NCBI RefSeq assembly: GCF_023330685.1
Contig: NZ_CP097128.1
Span: 2,356,001-2,420,000, forward strand
Length of the DNA stretch: 64,000 nt
Direction of reading: 5' to 3'
Source of the DNA: Conexibacter sp. DBS9H8
Lineage (GTDB): Bacteria > Actinomycetota > Thermoleophilia > Solirubrobacterales > Solirubrobacteraceae
The notes under the pieces: model-generated
Databases searched by the model: none
Seen by the model: the letters and a program-made list of their open reading frames with translations, nothing else
Told to the model about the DNA's origin: nothing
Program-made: the position numbers and the translations under genes
Part shown: one piece after another, positions 45,570 through 54,495 of the stretch
Layout of the letters: each line of letters opens with the position of its first letter
Position numbering within the stretch: position 1 is the first letter of the stretch

Positions 45570-46259
45570 CTACACGCGGAGAACGTAGCCCGCGCCGCGG
45601 ATCGTGTGCAGGAGCCGGGGCTCACCGTCGGCTTCAAGCTTCCTGCGCAGGTTGGAGACGAACACCTCAATCGTGTTGGTCATGCTGAAGGGGTCATAGC
45701 CCCACACCTCATCGAGCAGCCGCTGGCGCGAGATGACGATCCGCTCGTTGCGCATCAGGTATTCGAGCAGCTCGAACTCGCGCTGGGTCAGCTCGAGGGA
45801 GCGCTCGCCCCGGAACACCTCGTGGGTGTCGGGGTTGAGGCTGAGATCCCCGACGCTGAGGGCGGCCTGGCCGCGGGGCGGCCGCCGGCGCAGCAGCGCG
45901 CGCAGGCGCGCGAGCAGCTCCTGGCGCTCGAAGGGCTTGACGAGGTAGTCGTCGGCACCGGAGTCGAGCCCCTCGACGCGAGCCTCGACGGCATCCCGGG
46001 CGGTGAGCACGAGAATCGGGACGTCATCGGACTTGCGCAGCGTCTTGGCGACCTCGAGACCGTCGAGCTTCGGCAGCCCGAGATCGAGGATGACGAGGTC
46101 CGGCAGGAATGCGTGCGCCTGATCGAGCGCGCTCACCCCGTCCCCGGCCAGCCGCACGTCATAGCCCTCCATCCGCAGCGACCGCTGCAGGACCTGGGCA
46201 ATCGCGTCGTCGTCCTCGACGACGAGGACCCGCACGGGCCGGTCAAAGTCACTCTCCAT
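45570..46259 (-). CDS. OmpR/PhoB-family response regulator
   Basis: The 229-residue protein has a receiver domain with acidic pocket V-V-E-D-D-D, phosphoacceptor Asp59 (V-I-L-D-L-G-L-P) and Lys108 (V-K-P-F), and a winged-helix DNA-binding domain (L-T-Q-R-E-F-E-L-L-E-Y-L, R-L-L-D-E-V-W-G-Y). It resembles MprA/TcrA-type regulators. The ATG at 46259 is preferred to 46289 because a TACCAT hexamer ends 8 nt before it. The cognate kinase gene lies 768 bp downstream, unusually far. Confidence 0.94.
   Translation of the reverse strand: MESDFDRPVRVLVVEDDDAIAQVLQRSLRMEGYDVRLAGDGVSALDQAHAFLPDLVILDLGLPKLDGLEVAKTLRKSDDVPILVLTARDAVEARVEGLDSGADDYLVKPFERQELLARLRALLRRRPPRGQAALSVGDLSLNPDTHEVFRGERSLELTQREFELLEYLMRNERIVISRQRLLDEVWGYDPFSMTNTIEVFVSNLRRKLEADGEPRLLHTIRGAGYVLRV
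45574..45700. repeat. Direct repeat copy A: intact 3' end of the response regulator gene
   Basis: This is the functional counterpart of 44693-44818. It encodes the last 42 or so residues of the regulator (M-T-N-T-I through the C-terminal L-R-V). Confidence 0.8.
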
Positions 46260-46267
46260 CCCGGGCC

Positions 46268-46273
46268 ATGGTA
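46268..46273 (-). promoter_or_regulatory. -10 hexamer TACCAT of the response regulator gene
   Basis: TACCAT on the minus strand ends 8 nt before the ATG at 46259, with no Shine-Dalgarno sequence, matching the leaderless layout of other genes here. Confidence 0.45.
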
Positions 46274-46364
46274 GGGGTCTGGCGCACACTACCGCGGAGC
46301 CCCGTGGCTGCCCGCTGTCAGTCTCAGAGAGGAAAGGGGCCGACGCTGACGAACAGGAAGGCGC

Positions 46365-49028
46365 ATGCCCGCCGCCTCCAGCAAACCCAAGCCGTCCTCG
46401 ATCAAGAAGAAGCCGGCGGCCCGTCGTCCGGTGCCCCCGGCCCGCGCCCGCCGCACTCAGGTCGCGACCCGTCCCTCCCTGCGGGCGCTACTCAGCCTCG
46501 AGCCCCACCACCTCGACCTGCTCGGCCTCGCCCTGATCGCGCTCGGGACCTTTCTCGGCGGGATCATCTACCTGCACTGGGGCGGCGGAGCGGTCGGACA
46601 CGGGTTCGTCACCGGCCTGCGCCTGCTGATGGGTGTCTTCGCCGTGATCATCCCTGCCGCCCTGCTGCTTGCCGGCGCCCTCGTGATCGGACGGGAGCTA
46701 CGCAGCGGTCCGCCGACGCGGCCGCTGCGGGCCGGGGCGATCTGCCTCGCCGCCGCGCTCACCCTCGCGATGGCCGCCGGAACGCTCGGGCTCGGCCCCG
46801 GCCGGGAGCCCACCCACGGGTTCTGGGCCGGACAGGTGCTCCAGGCCCGCGGTGGCATTCTCGGCGCCGGCGAGTTCTGGGTGCTCGGCCATCTCATCTC
46901 CACCGCCGGGGCGGACATCATCGCGATCTTCCTGTTCCTCGCCGCCGCGATCCTGCTGTCGGGGGCGACACTCGCCTCGCTGCTGCTCGCCACCCGCGAC
47001 CATTCCCGGCGCCTCGCCGAGATCACGATCACCCGGATGCCCGAACGCACCCGGGTCCCGGAGCCGAACCTCACCTTCACCGACCGTCGGCGCACCCGCC
47101 GCGACACGAACGCCGCCCTCGACGCCGAGGCGGATCGCTTCGACGATCTCGACCTGCCCGATCCCCCGACCCAGCAGCTGATCGTCCGTGCCACCCACGT
47201 CGAAGCCCCGCCGGTTGTCGACGCCCCGGTCATTCCGAGCTTCGAAACCCCCGAGTTCGCCTCCGAGGTCGACGAGTTCGATCCCAACGGCGCCCTCGAC
47301 GACGCTGCCGAGGACGACCTCGCGGACGAGACCGGGGGAGAGGGGCCATGGGCGGCCTCCGCGGACGCGCCCCCAGAGACGTCTGATCCGGCCGGCGAAG
47401 CAGCGGCGAGCCGGCCGGTCGACCCCGCCGACCTCACCCCCCGGGGCCGTTACCGTGCCGCGGTGACCGACGACCCCGCGTTCCCGTGGCGGGCGCCGAG
47501 TGCGCGGCTGCTCACCCGCTCGACCGGGGAGGCCGCCCGGCCCGACACCGCCGGACAGGAACAGGTGGCCGCCGCGCTGCTGGAGGCCCTCAGCCACTTC
47601 GGGATCGACGCGAAGGTGATCGGCCGGGTCGCCGGGCCGCACATCACCCGCTACGAGATCCGGCTCGCCCCCGGGGTCAAGATGTCGAAGGTCGCCAACC
47701 TCAAGGACGATCTCGCCTACGCGCTCGCAGCGACCGACATCCGGATCCTCGCGCCGATCCCCGGCAAGACCGCCGTTGGGATCGAGGTCCCCAACGCGCG
47801 CCGGCGCATCGTCCACCTTGGTGACGTCTACCAAGACGCCCCGGAGGGATGGTCGCCCCTGACGGTGTGGCTCGGAAAGGACATCTCCGGCAAGGCGATC
47901 GGAGCCGACCTCGCCAAGATGCCCCACCTGCTCGTCGCCGGGACGACGGGCGCAGGCAAGTCCGCCTGCGTCAACGCGATGCTCTCCTCGGTGCTGCTAC
48001 GAGCGACCCCCCACGAGGTCCGGCTCGTGCTCGTCGACCCCAAGCAGGTCGAGCTCAACCTGTATGAGTCGATCCCGCACCTCTTGACCCCGGTGATCAC
48101 ATCACCGCGAATGGCCGCCAACGCCCTGCAGAACCTCGTCCGGGAGATGGAGCAGCGCTACGGCATCATGTCGCTGGCGCGGACGCGGAACCTGCCCGAG
48201 CTCAACAAGGTCCGCGAGTCGCGCGGAGAGACCGCGCTGCCCTACATCCTCTGCGTGATCGACGAGCTCGCCGACCTGATGATGGTGGCCCCGGCTGACG
48301 TCGAGGACTCGATCATCCGCCTCGCCCAGAAGGCACGGGCGGTCGGGATCCACCTCGTCCTCGCCACCCAGTCGCCGCGCGTTGATGTGATCACCGGGAT
48401 GATCAAGGCGAACGTGCCGTCGCGAATCGCCTTCGCCGTCTCCAGCCAGACCGACTCGCGGGTGATCCTCGATCAGGGCGGCGCCGAGTCGCTGCTCGGC
48501 CAGGGTGACATGCTCTTCTCCCCGGTCGGCACCTCGCGCCTGCAGCGAATCCAGGGCGCCTACATCGACGAGCCCCAGATCGAGGAGATCTGCGGCTACT
48601 GGCGCGCCCAGGGTGAACCTGAGCTGCGCGAGGAACTGCTTGCCGAGGTCGAGGCTGCCGATGAGGCGATCAACGGCGGGGAGGACGACGGCTTTGACCC
48701 CGACGAGGATCCACTCCTGGAGGAGGCGATCGCGCTCGTCGCCCAGATGCAGACCGCGTCCACGTCGATGCTCCAGCGGCGCCTGCGCCTCGGCTACACC
48801 CGGGCGGGCCGGCTCATCGACATGCTCGAGCGGCGCGGCATCATCTCCGGGTATGAGGGCTCAAAACCCCGCCAGGTCCTCATCACCGAGGCGGACGTGC
48901 CACGGATCATCGTCGCCCTGGCCGAGGCCGGGCGCGGCGGCGGCGGAGGCGCCGACCCGGCCCCGCCGGTCCCCGGCCCGCTCGACCCGGACATCGACGA
49001 GGACGCACCCGCGCCCGACCCGGAGTGA
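46365..49028 (+). CDS. ftsK: DNA translocase FtsK/SpoIIIE
   Basis: The 887-residue protein has a basic N-terminus, four transmembrane helices within about 50-220, an acidic linker (rich in Asp/Glu/Pro), the FtsK alpha/beta motor with Walker A G-T-T-G-A-G-K-S near 526-533 and Walker B I-L-C-V-I-D-E-L-A-D-L, and a C-terminal gamma winged helix (S-T-S-M-L-Q-R-R-L-R-L-G-Y-T-R-A-G-R-L-I). It pumps chromosomal DNA through the division septum. The ATG follows CAGGAAGG. Confidence 0.96.
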   Translation: MPAASSKPKPSSIKKKPAARRPVPPARARRTQVATRPSLRALLSLEPHHLDLLGLALIALGTFLGGIIYLHWGGGAVGHGFVTGLRLLMGVFAVIIPAALLLAGALVIGRELRSGPPTRPLRAGAICLAAALTLAMAAGTLGLGPGREPTHGFWAGQVLQARGGILGAGEFWVLGHLISTAGADIIAIFLFLAAAILLSGATLASLLLATRDHSRRLAEITITRMPERTRVPEPNLTFTDRRRTRRDTNAALDAEADRFDDLDLPDPPTQQLIVRATHVEAPPVVDAPVIPSFETPEFASEVDEFDPNGALDDAAEDDLADETGGEGPWAASADAPPETSDPAGEAAASRPVDPADLTPRGRYRAAVTDDPAFPWRAPSARLLTRSTGEAARPDTAGQEQVAAALLEALSHFGIDAKVIGRVAGPHITRYEIRLAPGVKMSKVANLKDDLAYALAATDIRILAPIPGKTAVGIEVPNARRRIVHLGDVYQDAPEGWSPLTVWLGKDISGKAIGADLAKMPHLLVAGTTGAGKSACVNAMLSSVLLRATPHEVRLVLVDPKQVELNLYESIPHLLTPVITSPRMAANALQNLVREMEQRYGIMSLARTRNLPELNKVRESRGETALPYILCVIDELADLMMVAPADVEDSIIRLAQKARAVGIHLVLATQSPRVDVITGMIKANVPSRIAFAVSSQTDSRVILDQGGAESLLGQGDMLFSPVGTSRLQRIQGAYIDEPQIEEICGYWRAQGEPELREELLAEVEAADEAINGGEDDGFDPDEDPLLEEAIALVAQMQTASTSMLQRRLRLGYTRAGRLIDMLERRGIISGYEGSKPRQVLITEADVPRIIVALAEAGRGGGGGADPAPPVPGPLDPDIDEDAPAPDPE

Positions 49029-49124
49029 TGACCGGTGCCGGCGGCAGGGCGCCGGACGAACCGCCGCCGCCTGACTGGTCACCGGATGCCAGCGAGGAGG
49101 CTGTCGCGGGTGCCCGCACACCGG

Positions 49125-49130
49125 TAGCCT
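49125..49130 (+). promoter_or_regulatory. -10-like TAGCCT upstream of the RodZ-like gene
   Basis: TAGCCT ends 12 nt before the ATG at 49143, slightly further than in the other examples. A GTG at 49131 directly abuts it. Confidence 0.35.
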
Positions 49131-49142
49131 GTGGGGCGGTCC

Positions 49143-50015
49143 ATGGCGGAGATCGGTCCCAATATCGGCGCAACCCTGCGCGAAACCCGGATGCGGGCTC
49201 GTATCGACATCGGTGAGGTGGAGATGGCGACGAAGATCCGGGCCAAGTACCTGCGTGCGATCGAGAACGAGGAGTGGGATCTTCTGCCCGGACCGATCTA
49301 CGCCAAGTCGTTTCTGCGCACCTACGGTGACTATCTCGGGCTCGACTCCCGTCTGCTCATCGATGAGTACCGGCGCCGTTTCGAACTGGTCGCCGACACG
49401 CCGATGCGTCCACTGTCGGCGGTCAAGCGCGATCGGGAACGAGAACGCGCTCGAGCGCTCAGCGGTCCGGTGCTGCCGTCCTGGGCGATCATCGCCCTCG
49501 TGCTCGTCGCCGCCGGGGTCGGGCTCTACCTGATCGGACGCGGCAACGGGAACACGACCCCGCGGCTCGCGCGCGGCATCACGCCGACCCAACCCCGCCC
49601 CCACCACTCCGCGCGTCGCCGTCCGAACACCACGGGCGGCGCGGCCGGGTCGCTCACCTCGACGACGGGAACGAGTACCGGTGCCAGCACGGTGACGACC
49701 GGCACGGGGACGGGAACGAACGCCGGCGCCGCGCCGGGCACCGCCGCGACCCTCCAGCTCACCCCATCCGCGCCGGTGTGGGTGTGCGTCGAGACGCCGG
49801 CCGGCGCCAAGCTCGTGGACGGCGTGACCGAACAGCCCGGGGCGACGCTGCCGACCCTCAGCGGCCGGGAACTGCTCGTCACCCTCGGCAACGCCCACGT
49901 GACGGTGACCGCCAACGGCCGCTCCTACCCGCTCACTGCGAGCGCGACCGCGATCGGGCTGAAGATCACCTCAGCCGGCGTGTCGCTGCTCCCCCAGGGC
50001 CCGACCTGTGCGTAG
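49143..50015 (+). CDS. RodZ-like helix-turn-helix membrane protein (DUF4115)
   Basis: The 290-residue protein has an N-terminal HTH ([30 protein letters not shown]; residues 8-75), one transmembrane helix at 113-131, a long Thr/Gly-rich linker and a C-terminal DUF4115 domain. This is the RodZ architecture, a cytoskeleton-linked cell-shape factor; in actinobacteria the role is less clear. It lies between ftsK and cinA; the pgsA gene often found here is missing. Confidence 0.88.
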   Translation: MAEIGPNIGATLRETRMRARIDIGEVEMATKIRAKYLRAIENEEWDLLPGPIYAKSFLRTYGDYLGLDSRLLIDEYRRRFELVADTPMRPLSAVKRDRERERARALSGPVLPSWAIIALVLVAAGVGLYLIGRGNGNTTPRLARGITPTQPRPHHSARRRPNTTGGAAGSLTSTTGTSTGASTVTTGTGTGTNAGAAPGTAATLQLTPSAPVWVCVETPAGAKLVDGVTEQPGATLPTLSGRELLVTLGNAHVTVTANGRSYPLTASATAIGLKITSAGVSLLPQGPTCA

Positions 50016-50018
50016 TCT
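50013..50018 (+). promoter_or_regulatory. -10 hexamer TAGTCT of cinA
   Basis: TAGTCT overlaps the stop codon of the RodZ-like gene and ends 8 nt before the cinA GTG at 50027. Confidence 0.45.
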
Positions 50019-50026
50019 CTAGGGTC

Positions 50027-51352
50027 GTGGACGCCGCGGTCTATACGGGAAGGGCAGCGGTCCGCGCGGGCATCCTCGTCACCGGCACCGAGGTCCTCAC
50101 CGGCATCATCACCGACCGCAACGGGCCGTGGCTGTCAGAGCGGCTGCGGGAGATCGGGGTGGATGTCGCCGGCATCCTCGTCGTCGGCGACCGGCCTGAC
50201 GACGTCATGGCGGGCCTACGGTTCTTCGCGGCGGAAGGGGTCGCCCTCATCGTCACCTCCGGGGGTCTGGGACCGACCGCCGATGACCTCACCGCGGAGA
50301 TCGTCGCCCGTTTCCGCGGACGCGAGCTCGTGCTCGACCGCAACCTCGAGGAAGGCATTGAGGCGATCATCGCCCGTCTGCGTGGCCGCTATGTGGGCCT
50401 CGATCAGGCCGCCCTGTCGGCGGCGAACCGCAAGCAGGCGCTTGTGCCCGAGGGGGCGACGGTGCTCGCGCCCGTCGGGACCGCTCCCGGGCTCGTCGTC
50501 GTCCCCGCCGAGGGGATCGGTGGTCCGACGGTGCTCGTCCTGCCCGGCCCGCCCGCGGAACTCAAACCGATGTGGGCGACCGCTCAGGAGACCGCCGCAT
50601 TCCAGGCGGCGGTCGCCGGCGCGCCGAGTCTCGCGCGGGAGATGATGCGCCTGTACGGGATCCCCGAGGCGGAGATCGCCAACACCCTCCGGGCCGCCGC
50701 CGAGTCTGGGGTCGACCTCAGCGGCCTGGAGATCACGACGTGTCTGCGCCGCGGGGAGATCGAGGTCTCCACGCGCTTCTCTCCCGACGCCGCGCCGGCC
50801 TACGCGGCGCTGAAGGCGTTCATCATCGACCGCCACGGTGACGTCGTCTTCTCCCCGGACGGGGCGACGATCGACGCGATCGTCGCCGACGCGCTCGTAG
50901 CGGCAGGGGCGACCCTCGCGGTCGCCGAGTCCTGTACCGCGGGTCTGCTCGCCGCGCGGCTCACCGAACGGCCCGGGGCCTCGGCGTCCTTCCGAGGGGG
51001 CATCGTCGCCTACGCCAACGACGCCAAGACCGCCGTGGCGGGCGTGGACGGGGAGCTGATCCGCGCCCACGGCGCCGTTTCCGGTGAGGTTGCCCTGGCG
51101 CTCGCCGACGGGGCCCGGCAACGGTTCGCCAGCACCTACGGCGTCGGGATCACCGGGATCGCGGGGCCCGGTGGCGGCTCGGAGGAGAAGCCGGTGGGAA
51201 CCGTCTGGTTCGGGCTCAGCAGCGAGGACGGGCGCACACTCGTTCGGCACGTCCGGATGCCCGGGGATCGCACCGCCGTCCGGGACCGGTCGACGACGGT
51301 GGTGATGCATCTGCTCGCGCGGATGCTCGCGGGCGCCGGCGATCGCCGCTGA
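50027..51352 (+). CDS. cinA: CinA family protein (nicotinamide-nucleotide amidase / competence-damage inducible)
   Basis: The 441-residue protein has an N-terminal molybdopterin-binding-like COG1058 domain ([24 protein letters not shown]) and a C-terminal CinA deamidase domain ([22 protein letters not shown]). CinA proteins recycle nicotinamide mononucleotide and ADP-ribose derivatives. The GTG at 50027 fits the -10 spacing; a frame opening at 49778 lies inside the previous gene. It precedes recA as in many Gram-positive genomes. Confidence 0.94.
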   Translation: MDAAVYTGRAAVRAGILVTGTEVLTGIITDRNGPWLSERLREIGVDVAGILVVGDRPDDVMAGLRFFAAEGVALIVTSGGLGPTADDLTAEIVARFRGRELVLDRNLEEGIEAIIARLRGRYVGLDQAALSAANRKQALVPEGATVLAPVGTAPGLVVVPAEGIGGPTVLVLPGPPAELKPMWATAQETAAFQAAVAGAPSLAREMMRLYGIPEAEIANTLRAAAESGVDLSGLEITTCLRRGEIEVSTRFSPDAAPAYAALKAFIIDRHGDVVFSPDGATIDAIVADALVAAGATLAVAESCTAGLLAARLTERPGASASFRGGIVAYANDAKTAVAGVDGELIRAHGAVSGEVALALADGARQRFASTYGVGITGIAGPGGGSEEKPVGTVWFGLSSEDGRTLVRHVRMPGDRTAVRDRSTTVVMHLLARMLAGAGDRR

Positions 51353-51438
51353 CCCGACCGAAGCCCGCCGGACCTGTGACCGGCCCGTGTGAGAGTTGTG
51401 AGGAGATCGTGACCGGGAGGCCTTGATCGGCACCGAGG

Positions 51439-51452
51439 CGAGCGTATGTTCG
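51439..51452 (+). promoter_or_regulatory. LexA (SOS) box upstream of recA
   Basis: The 14-mer cgagcgtatgttcg differs by one base from the palindromic Gram-positive SOS box CGAAC-N4-GTTCG. It lies 63 nt before the recA ATG, the usual operator position. The rest of 51353-51514 shows only promoter-like sequence. Confidence 0.7.
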
Positions 51453-51514
51453 GTTCCGTCCGACGGTGGACCTAACGTGTTCGATCCAAGGCGTGAGACG
51501 AAGGAGCATCGGAG

Positions 51515-52627
51515 ATGAGTGTGGACAGAGCCGGTAAGGTCGGCGGCGGTGGGGACCCCAAGTCCGACGCCAAGCGCCAAGCGGCCCTTCAGGGTGCCCT
51601 GAGCCAGATCGAACGACAGTTCGGCAAAGGCACCGTGATGCGGATGGGCGACCCAGGGGCGCGCGTTGCGGTCGAGGCAATCCCCACCGGGGCGTTGTCG
51701 CTCGATATCGCGCTCGGCATCGGCGGGGTCCCCCGCGGCCGGATCATCGAGATCTTCGGCCCGGAGTCGTCGGGCAAGACGACGCTCGTCTACCACATCA
51801 TCGCCGAGGCACAGAAACTCGGAGGGGTATGCGCCTTCGTCGACGCCGAGCACGCAATGGATCCGCTGTACGCCCAGCAGATCGGCGTCGACATCGATGA
51901 GCTGCTCGTCTCCCAGCCCGATTACGGCGAGCAGGCGCTCGAGGTCGTCGACATGCTCATCCGCTCCGGCGCCGTGGATGTGATCGCCGTCGACTCGGTC
52001 GCCGCACTCACCCCCCGCGCTGAGCTTGAGGGGCAGATGGGCGACCAGACCGTCGGCGTTCAGGCCCGGATGATGTCCCAGGCGATGCGCAAGCTGACGG
52101 GCAACCTCAACCGGACCCAGACGCTGTGCGTGTTCACGAACCAGATTCGGGAGAAGGTCGGGGTGATGTTCGGCTCGCCCGAGACCCAGCCGGGCGGTCG
52201 GGCGCTGAAGTTCTACTCCTCCCAGCGCCTTGACATCCGCCGGATCGAGACGCTCAAGGATGGCACCGAGGCCGTCGGCAACCGGGTACGGGTCAAGGTC
52301 GTCAAGAACAAGGTCGCCGCCCCGTTCAAGCAGGCCGAATTCGACATCGAGTTCGGGAAGGGGATCTCCACCTCCGGGTGTCTGATCGACTTCGGCATCG
52401 AACACGACGTGATCACCAAGTCCGGCTCGTTCTTCTCCTACGGTGATGAGCGGATCGGCCAGGGGCGGGCGAACGCGAAGGCGTTCCTCGACGAGCATGA
52501 GGACATCGCCAAAGAGATCGAGGCGAAGATCTACGCCAAGCTCGGCATCGGCCAAGACCTCGTCGTCCCGATCGACCGTGAGGTTTCCCTCGCCGCCGTC
52601 GCCGATGGGGAGGCGGCGGCCGCCTGA
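51515..52627 (+). CDS. recA: Recombinase RecA
   Basis: The 370-residue protein has Walker [10 protein letters not shown] at 82-90, [10 protein letters not shown] as Walker B, the L1/L2 DNA loops ([19 protein letters not shown]) and the usual C-terminal region. It drives strand exchange and LexA cleavage in the SOS response. The ATG follows GAAGGAG; an SOS box lies upstream. No intein is present. recX follows. Confidence 0.98.
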   Translation: MSVDRAGKVGGGGDPKSDAKRQAALQGALSQIERQFGKGTVMRMGDPGARVAVEAIPTGALSLDIALGIGGVPRGRIIEIFGPESSGKTTLVYHIIAEAQKLGGVCAFVDAEHAMDPLYAQQIGVDIDELLVSQPDYGEQALEVVDMLIRSGAVDVIAVDSVAALTPRAELEGQMGDQTVGVQARMMSQAMRKLTGNLNRTQTLCVFTNQIREKVGVMFGSPETQPGGRALKFYSSQRLDIRRIETLKDGTEAVGNRVRVKVVKNKVAAPFKQAEFDIEFGKGISTSGCLIDFGIEHDVITKSGSFFSYGDERIGQGRANAKAFLDEHEDIAKEIEAKIYAKLGIGQDLVVPIDREVSLAAVADGEAAAA

Positions 52628-52653
52628 GGCCGGCCCGACCTGCGCTGAGCGGC

Positions 52654-53145
52654 GTGGGTCGCGCCAGCGGTCCTTTACCTGTTGTGCCTGACGCGCTCTC
52701 CATCGCCTACGCCCTCGTCAACCGGCGGGAGCGGACCGTCACCGAGGTTCGTGCCCGACTTGAGCGGGCGGGCTGTGCCGAGGCGGAGATCGCCGCGGCC
52801 ATCCTCGAGCTCGAGACCATCGGGTTTCTTGACGATGCCCGTTACGCCCGCCTGTTCGTCGAGGATCGCCGCAATCTCGACGGATGGGGGAACGCGCGCA
52901 TCGAGCGGGCGCTACGGGAACGTGGCGTCCATGAGTCGGCGGTTGGCACCGCGCTGGCTGGCGCGGGGGAGGAGTCGGAGTCCGCGCGGGCCCTCGGGCT
53001 GCTCGCCCGCCGGCCCCAACCGGACCCTGATGACCTGAGGGCCCGAGAACGGGCCTTCACCATGCTGCTGCGCAAGGGCTATGAGAGCGAGCTCGCCGGG
53101 CGCGTCGTGCGGGCGTGGATGCGGGGGGAGGGGCCGGACGGATAA
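52654..53145 (+). CDS. recX: RecX regulator of RecA
   Basis: The 163-residue helical protein follows the RecX pattern of three-helix repeats: V-T-E-V-R-A-R-L-E-R-A-G, I-G-F-L-D-D-A-R-Y-A-R-L-F-V-E-D-R, G-N-A-R-I-E-R-A-L-R-E-R-G-V, and a C-terminal K-G-Y-E. RecX binds along RecA filaments and limits their activity. The start is GTG 52654 or GTG 52684; the latter gives a more typical N-terminus (153 residues). Confidence 0.92.
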   Translation: MGRASGPLPVVPDALSIAYALVNRRERTVTEVRARLERAGCAEAEIAAAILELETIGFLDDARYARLFVEDRRNLDGWGNARIERALRERGVHESAVGTALAGAGEESESARALGLLARRPQPDPDDLRARERAFTMLLRKGYESELAGRVVRAWMRGEGPDG

Positions 53146-53156
53146 TCACGTGGCAC

Positions 53157-53162
53157 TACTCT
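53157..53162 (+). promoter_or_regulatory. -10 hexamer TACTCT of miaB
   Basis: TACTCT ends 7 nt before the miaB ATG at 53170, with no ribosome-binding site between, consistent with a leaderless mRNA. Confidence 0.45.
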
Positions 53163-53169
53163 TGAGCGG

Positions 53170-54495
53170 ATGCCTGCGTACCACTTGACAACCTTTGGCT
53201 GTCAAATGAATGAGCACGACTCCGAACGGATGAAGGGTATGCTCGAGTCCCTCGGCTACCGGGAGGCCACCTCCCGTGATCAGGCGGACCTGATCCTCTT
53301 CAACACCTGCTCGATCCGGGAGAAGGCCGATGACCGGTTCATCGCCCACCTGCAGGAGGCACGGGCGCTCAAGCGGCGCTCGCCCGACACGGTGATCGGG
53401 GTCGGCGGCTGCTGGGCCCAGTCGGTCAAGCATGAGGTGTTCACCCGGTTCCCCTATGTCGACGTCGCCTTCGGCCCCGGCCAGGTGCACAAGCTCGCCG
53501 AGTTCCTCACGAGCGACTCCCTCACCGCTCAGGGCTACTTCGCCTTCGAGGGGTTCACCGGCGACCTGCCCGCCAAGCGCGCCCGAGAGTTCCAGGCCTG
53601 GGTGCAGATCAGCGTCGGCTGCAACATGAGTTGCTCCTACTGCATCGTGCCCTCGACCCGCGGGCGTGAGGTGAGCCGGGATCCGGCGGTGCTGATCGCC
53701 GAGATCGAGGCGCTCGCCGCCGATGGCGTCTCTGAGGTGACCCTGCTGGGCCAGAACGTCAACTCCTACGGTCGGGACCTCGCCCCGGAGCGGCGGCTGA
53801 GCTTCTCCGAGCTTCTCACCGCGGTGGACCATGTCTCCGGGATCGAGCGGATCCGCTACACCAGCCCGCACCCCAAGGACATGCGAGAGGACGTGATCCT
53901 CGCTCACGCCGAGCTTTCCGCCGTCTGTGAGCACATCCATCTGCCCTTGCAATCCGGTTCGAGTGCGGTGCTCAAGCGGATGCGCCGCACCTACACGCGT
54001 GAGCGCTACCTCGACCGCGTCGCGCTCATCCGCGAGCACGTGCCCGACTGCGCGCTCACCACCGACATCATCGTCGGCTTTCCCGGGGAGACCGACGCTG
54101 ACTTCCGCGAGACCCTCGAGGTGGTGGAGGAGGTCGGCTACGACGGCGCGTTCACGTTCATCTACTCCCCCCGGCGGGAGACCGAAGCGGCCGCCATGGG
54201 CGAACAGGTCCCCCACGAGGTCAAGGTCGCGCGCATGGAACAGCTCGTCGAGGTCGTCCAGCGCCGAGCTCAGGAGCGCGCCCAGCGGTTTGTCGGACGG
54301 ACCCTCGAGGTGCTCATCGAGGGACACTCGCGCACCGACCCGAGCCGGTTACGCGGCCGCTCCCGGCACAACAAGGTCGTCAACTTCGACGGGCTTGGCT
54401 CCCCCGGGGAGACGGTGCCCGTGACGATCACCGGCGCCAGCAGCCAAACGCTCACAGGGCAGATGTCCCTTGTCGCACGGGCCGGCCGGAGCTGA
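53170..54495 (+). CDS. miaB: tRNA-2-methylthio-N6-dimethylallyladenosine synthase MiaB
   Basis: The 441-residue radical-SAM methylthiotransferase has the N-terminal iron-sulfur cysteines Cys11, Cys47 and Cys81, the radical-SAM triad Cys151, Cys155 and Cys158 (C-N-M-S-C-S-Y-C) and a C-terminal TRAM domain. It adds methylthio to i6A37 of tRNAs; its substrate is made by MiaA, encoded 6 kb downstream. Confidence 0.97.
   Translation: MPAYHLTTFGCQMNEHDSERMKGMLESLGYREATSRDQADLILFNTCSIREKADDRFIAHLQEARALKRRSPDTVIGVGGCWAQSVKHEVFTRFPYVDVAFGPGQVHKLAEFLTSDSLTAQGYFAFEGFTGDLPAKRAREFQAWVQISVGCNMSCSYCIVPSTRGREVSRDPAVLIAEIEALAADGVSEVTLLGQNVNSYGRDLAPERRLSFSELLTAVDHVSGIERIRYTSPHPKDMREDVILAHAELSAVCEHIHLPLQSGSSAVLKRMRRTYTRERYLDRVALIREHVPDCALTTDIIVGFPGETDADFRETLEVVEEVGYDGAFTFIYSPRRETEAAAMGEQVPHEVKVARMEQLVEVVQRRAQERAQRFVGRTLEVLIEGHSRTDPSRLRGRSRHNKVVNFDGLGSPGETVPVTITGASSQTLTGQMSLVARAGRS

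Noticed and set aside
51473-51486. Second SOS-like box near recA
   Set aside because: The AAC and GTT half-sites are only two bases apart instead of four, so it does not fit the LexA spacing.
50216-52555. 779-residue minus-strand frame opposite cinA and recA
   Set aside because: It is an antisense shadow of recA and cinA.
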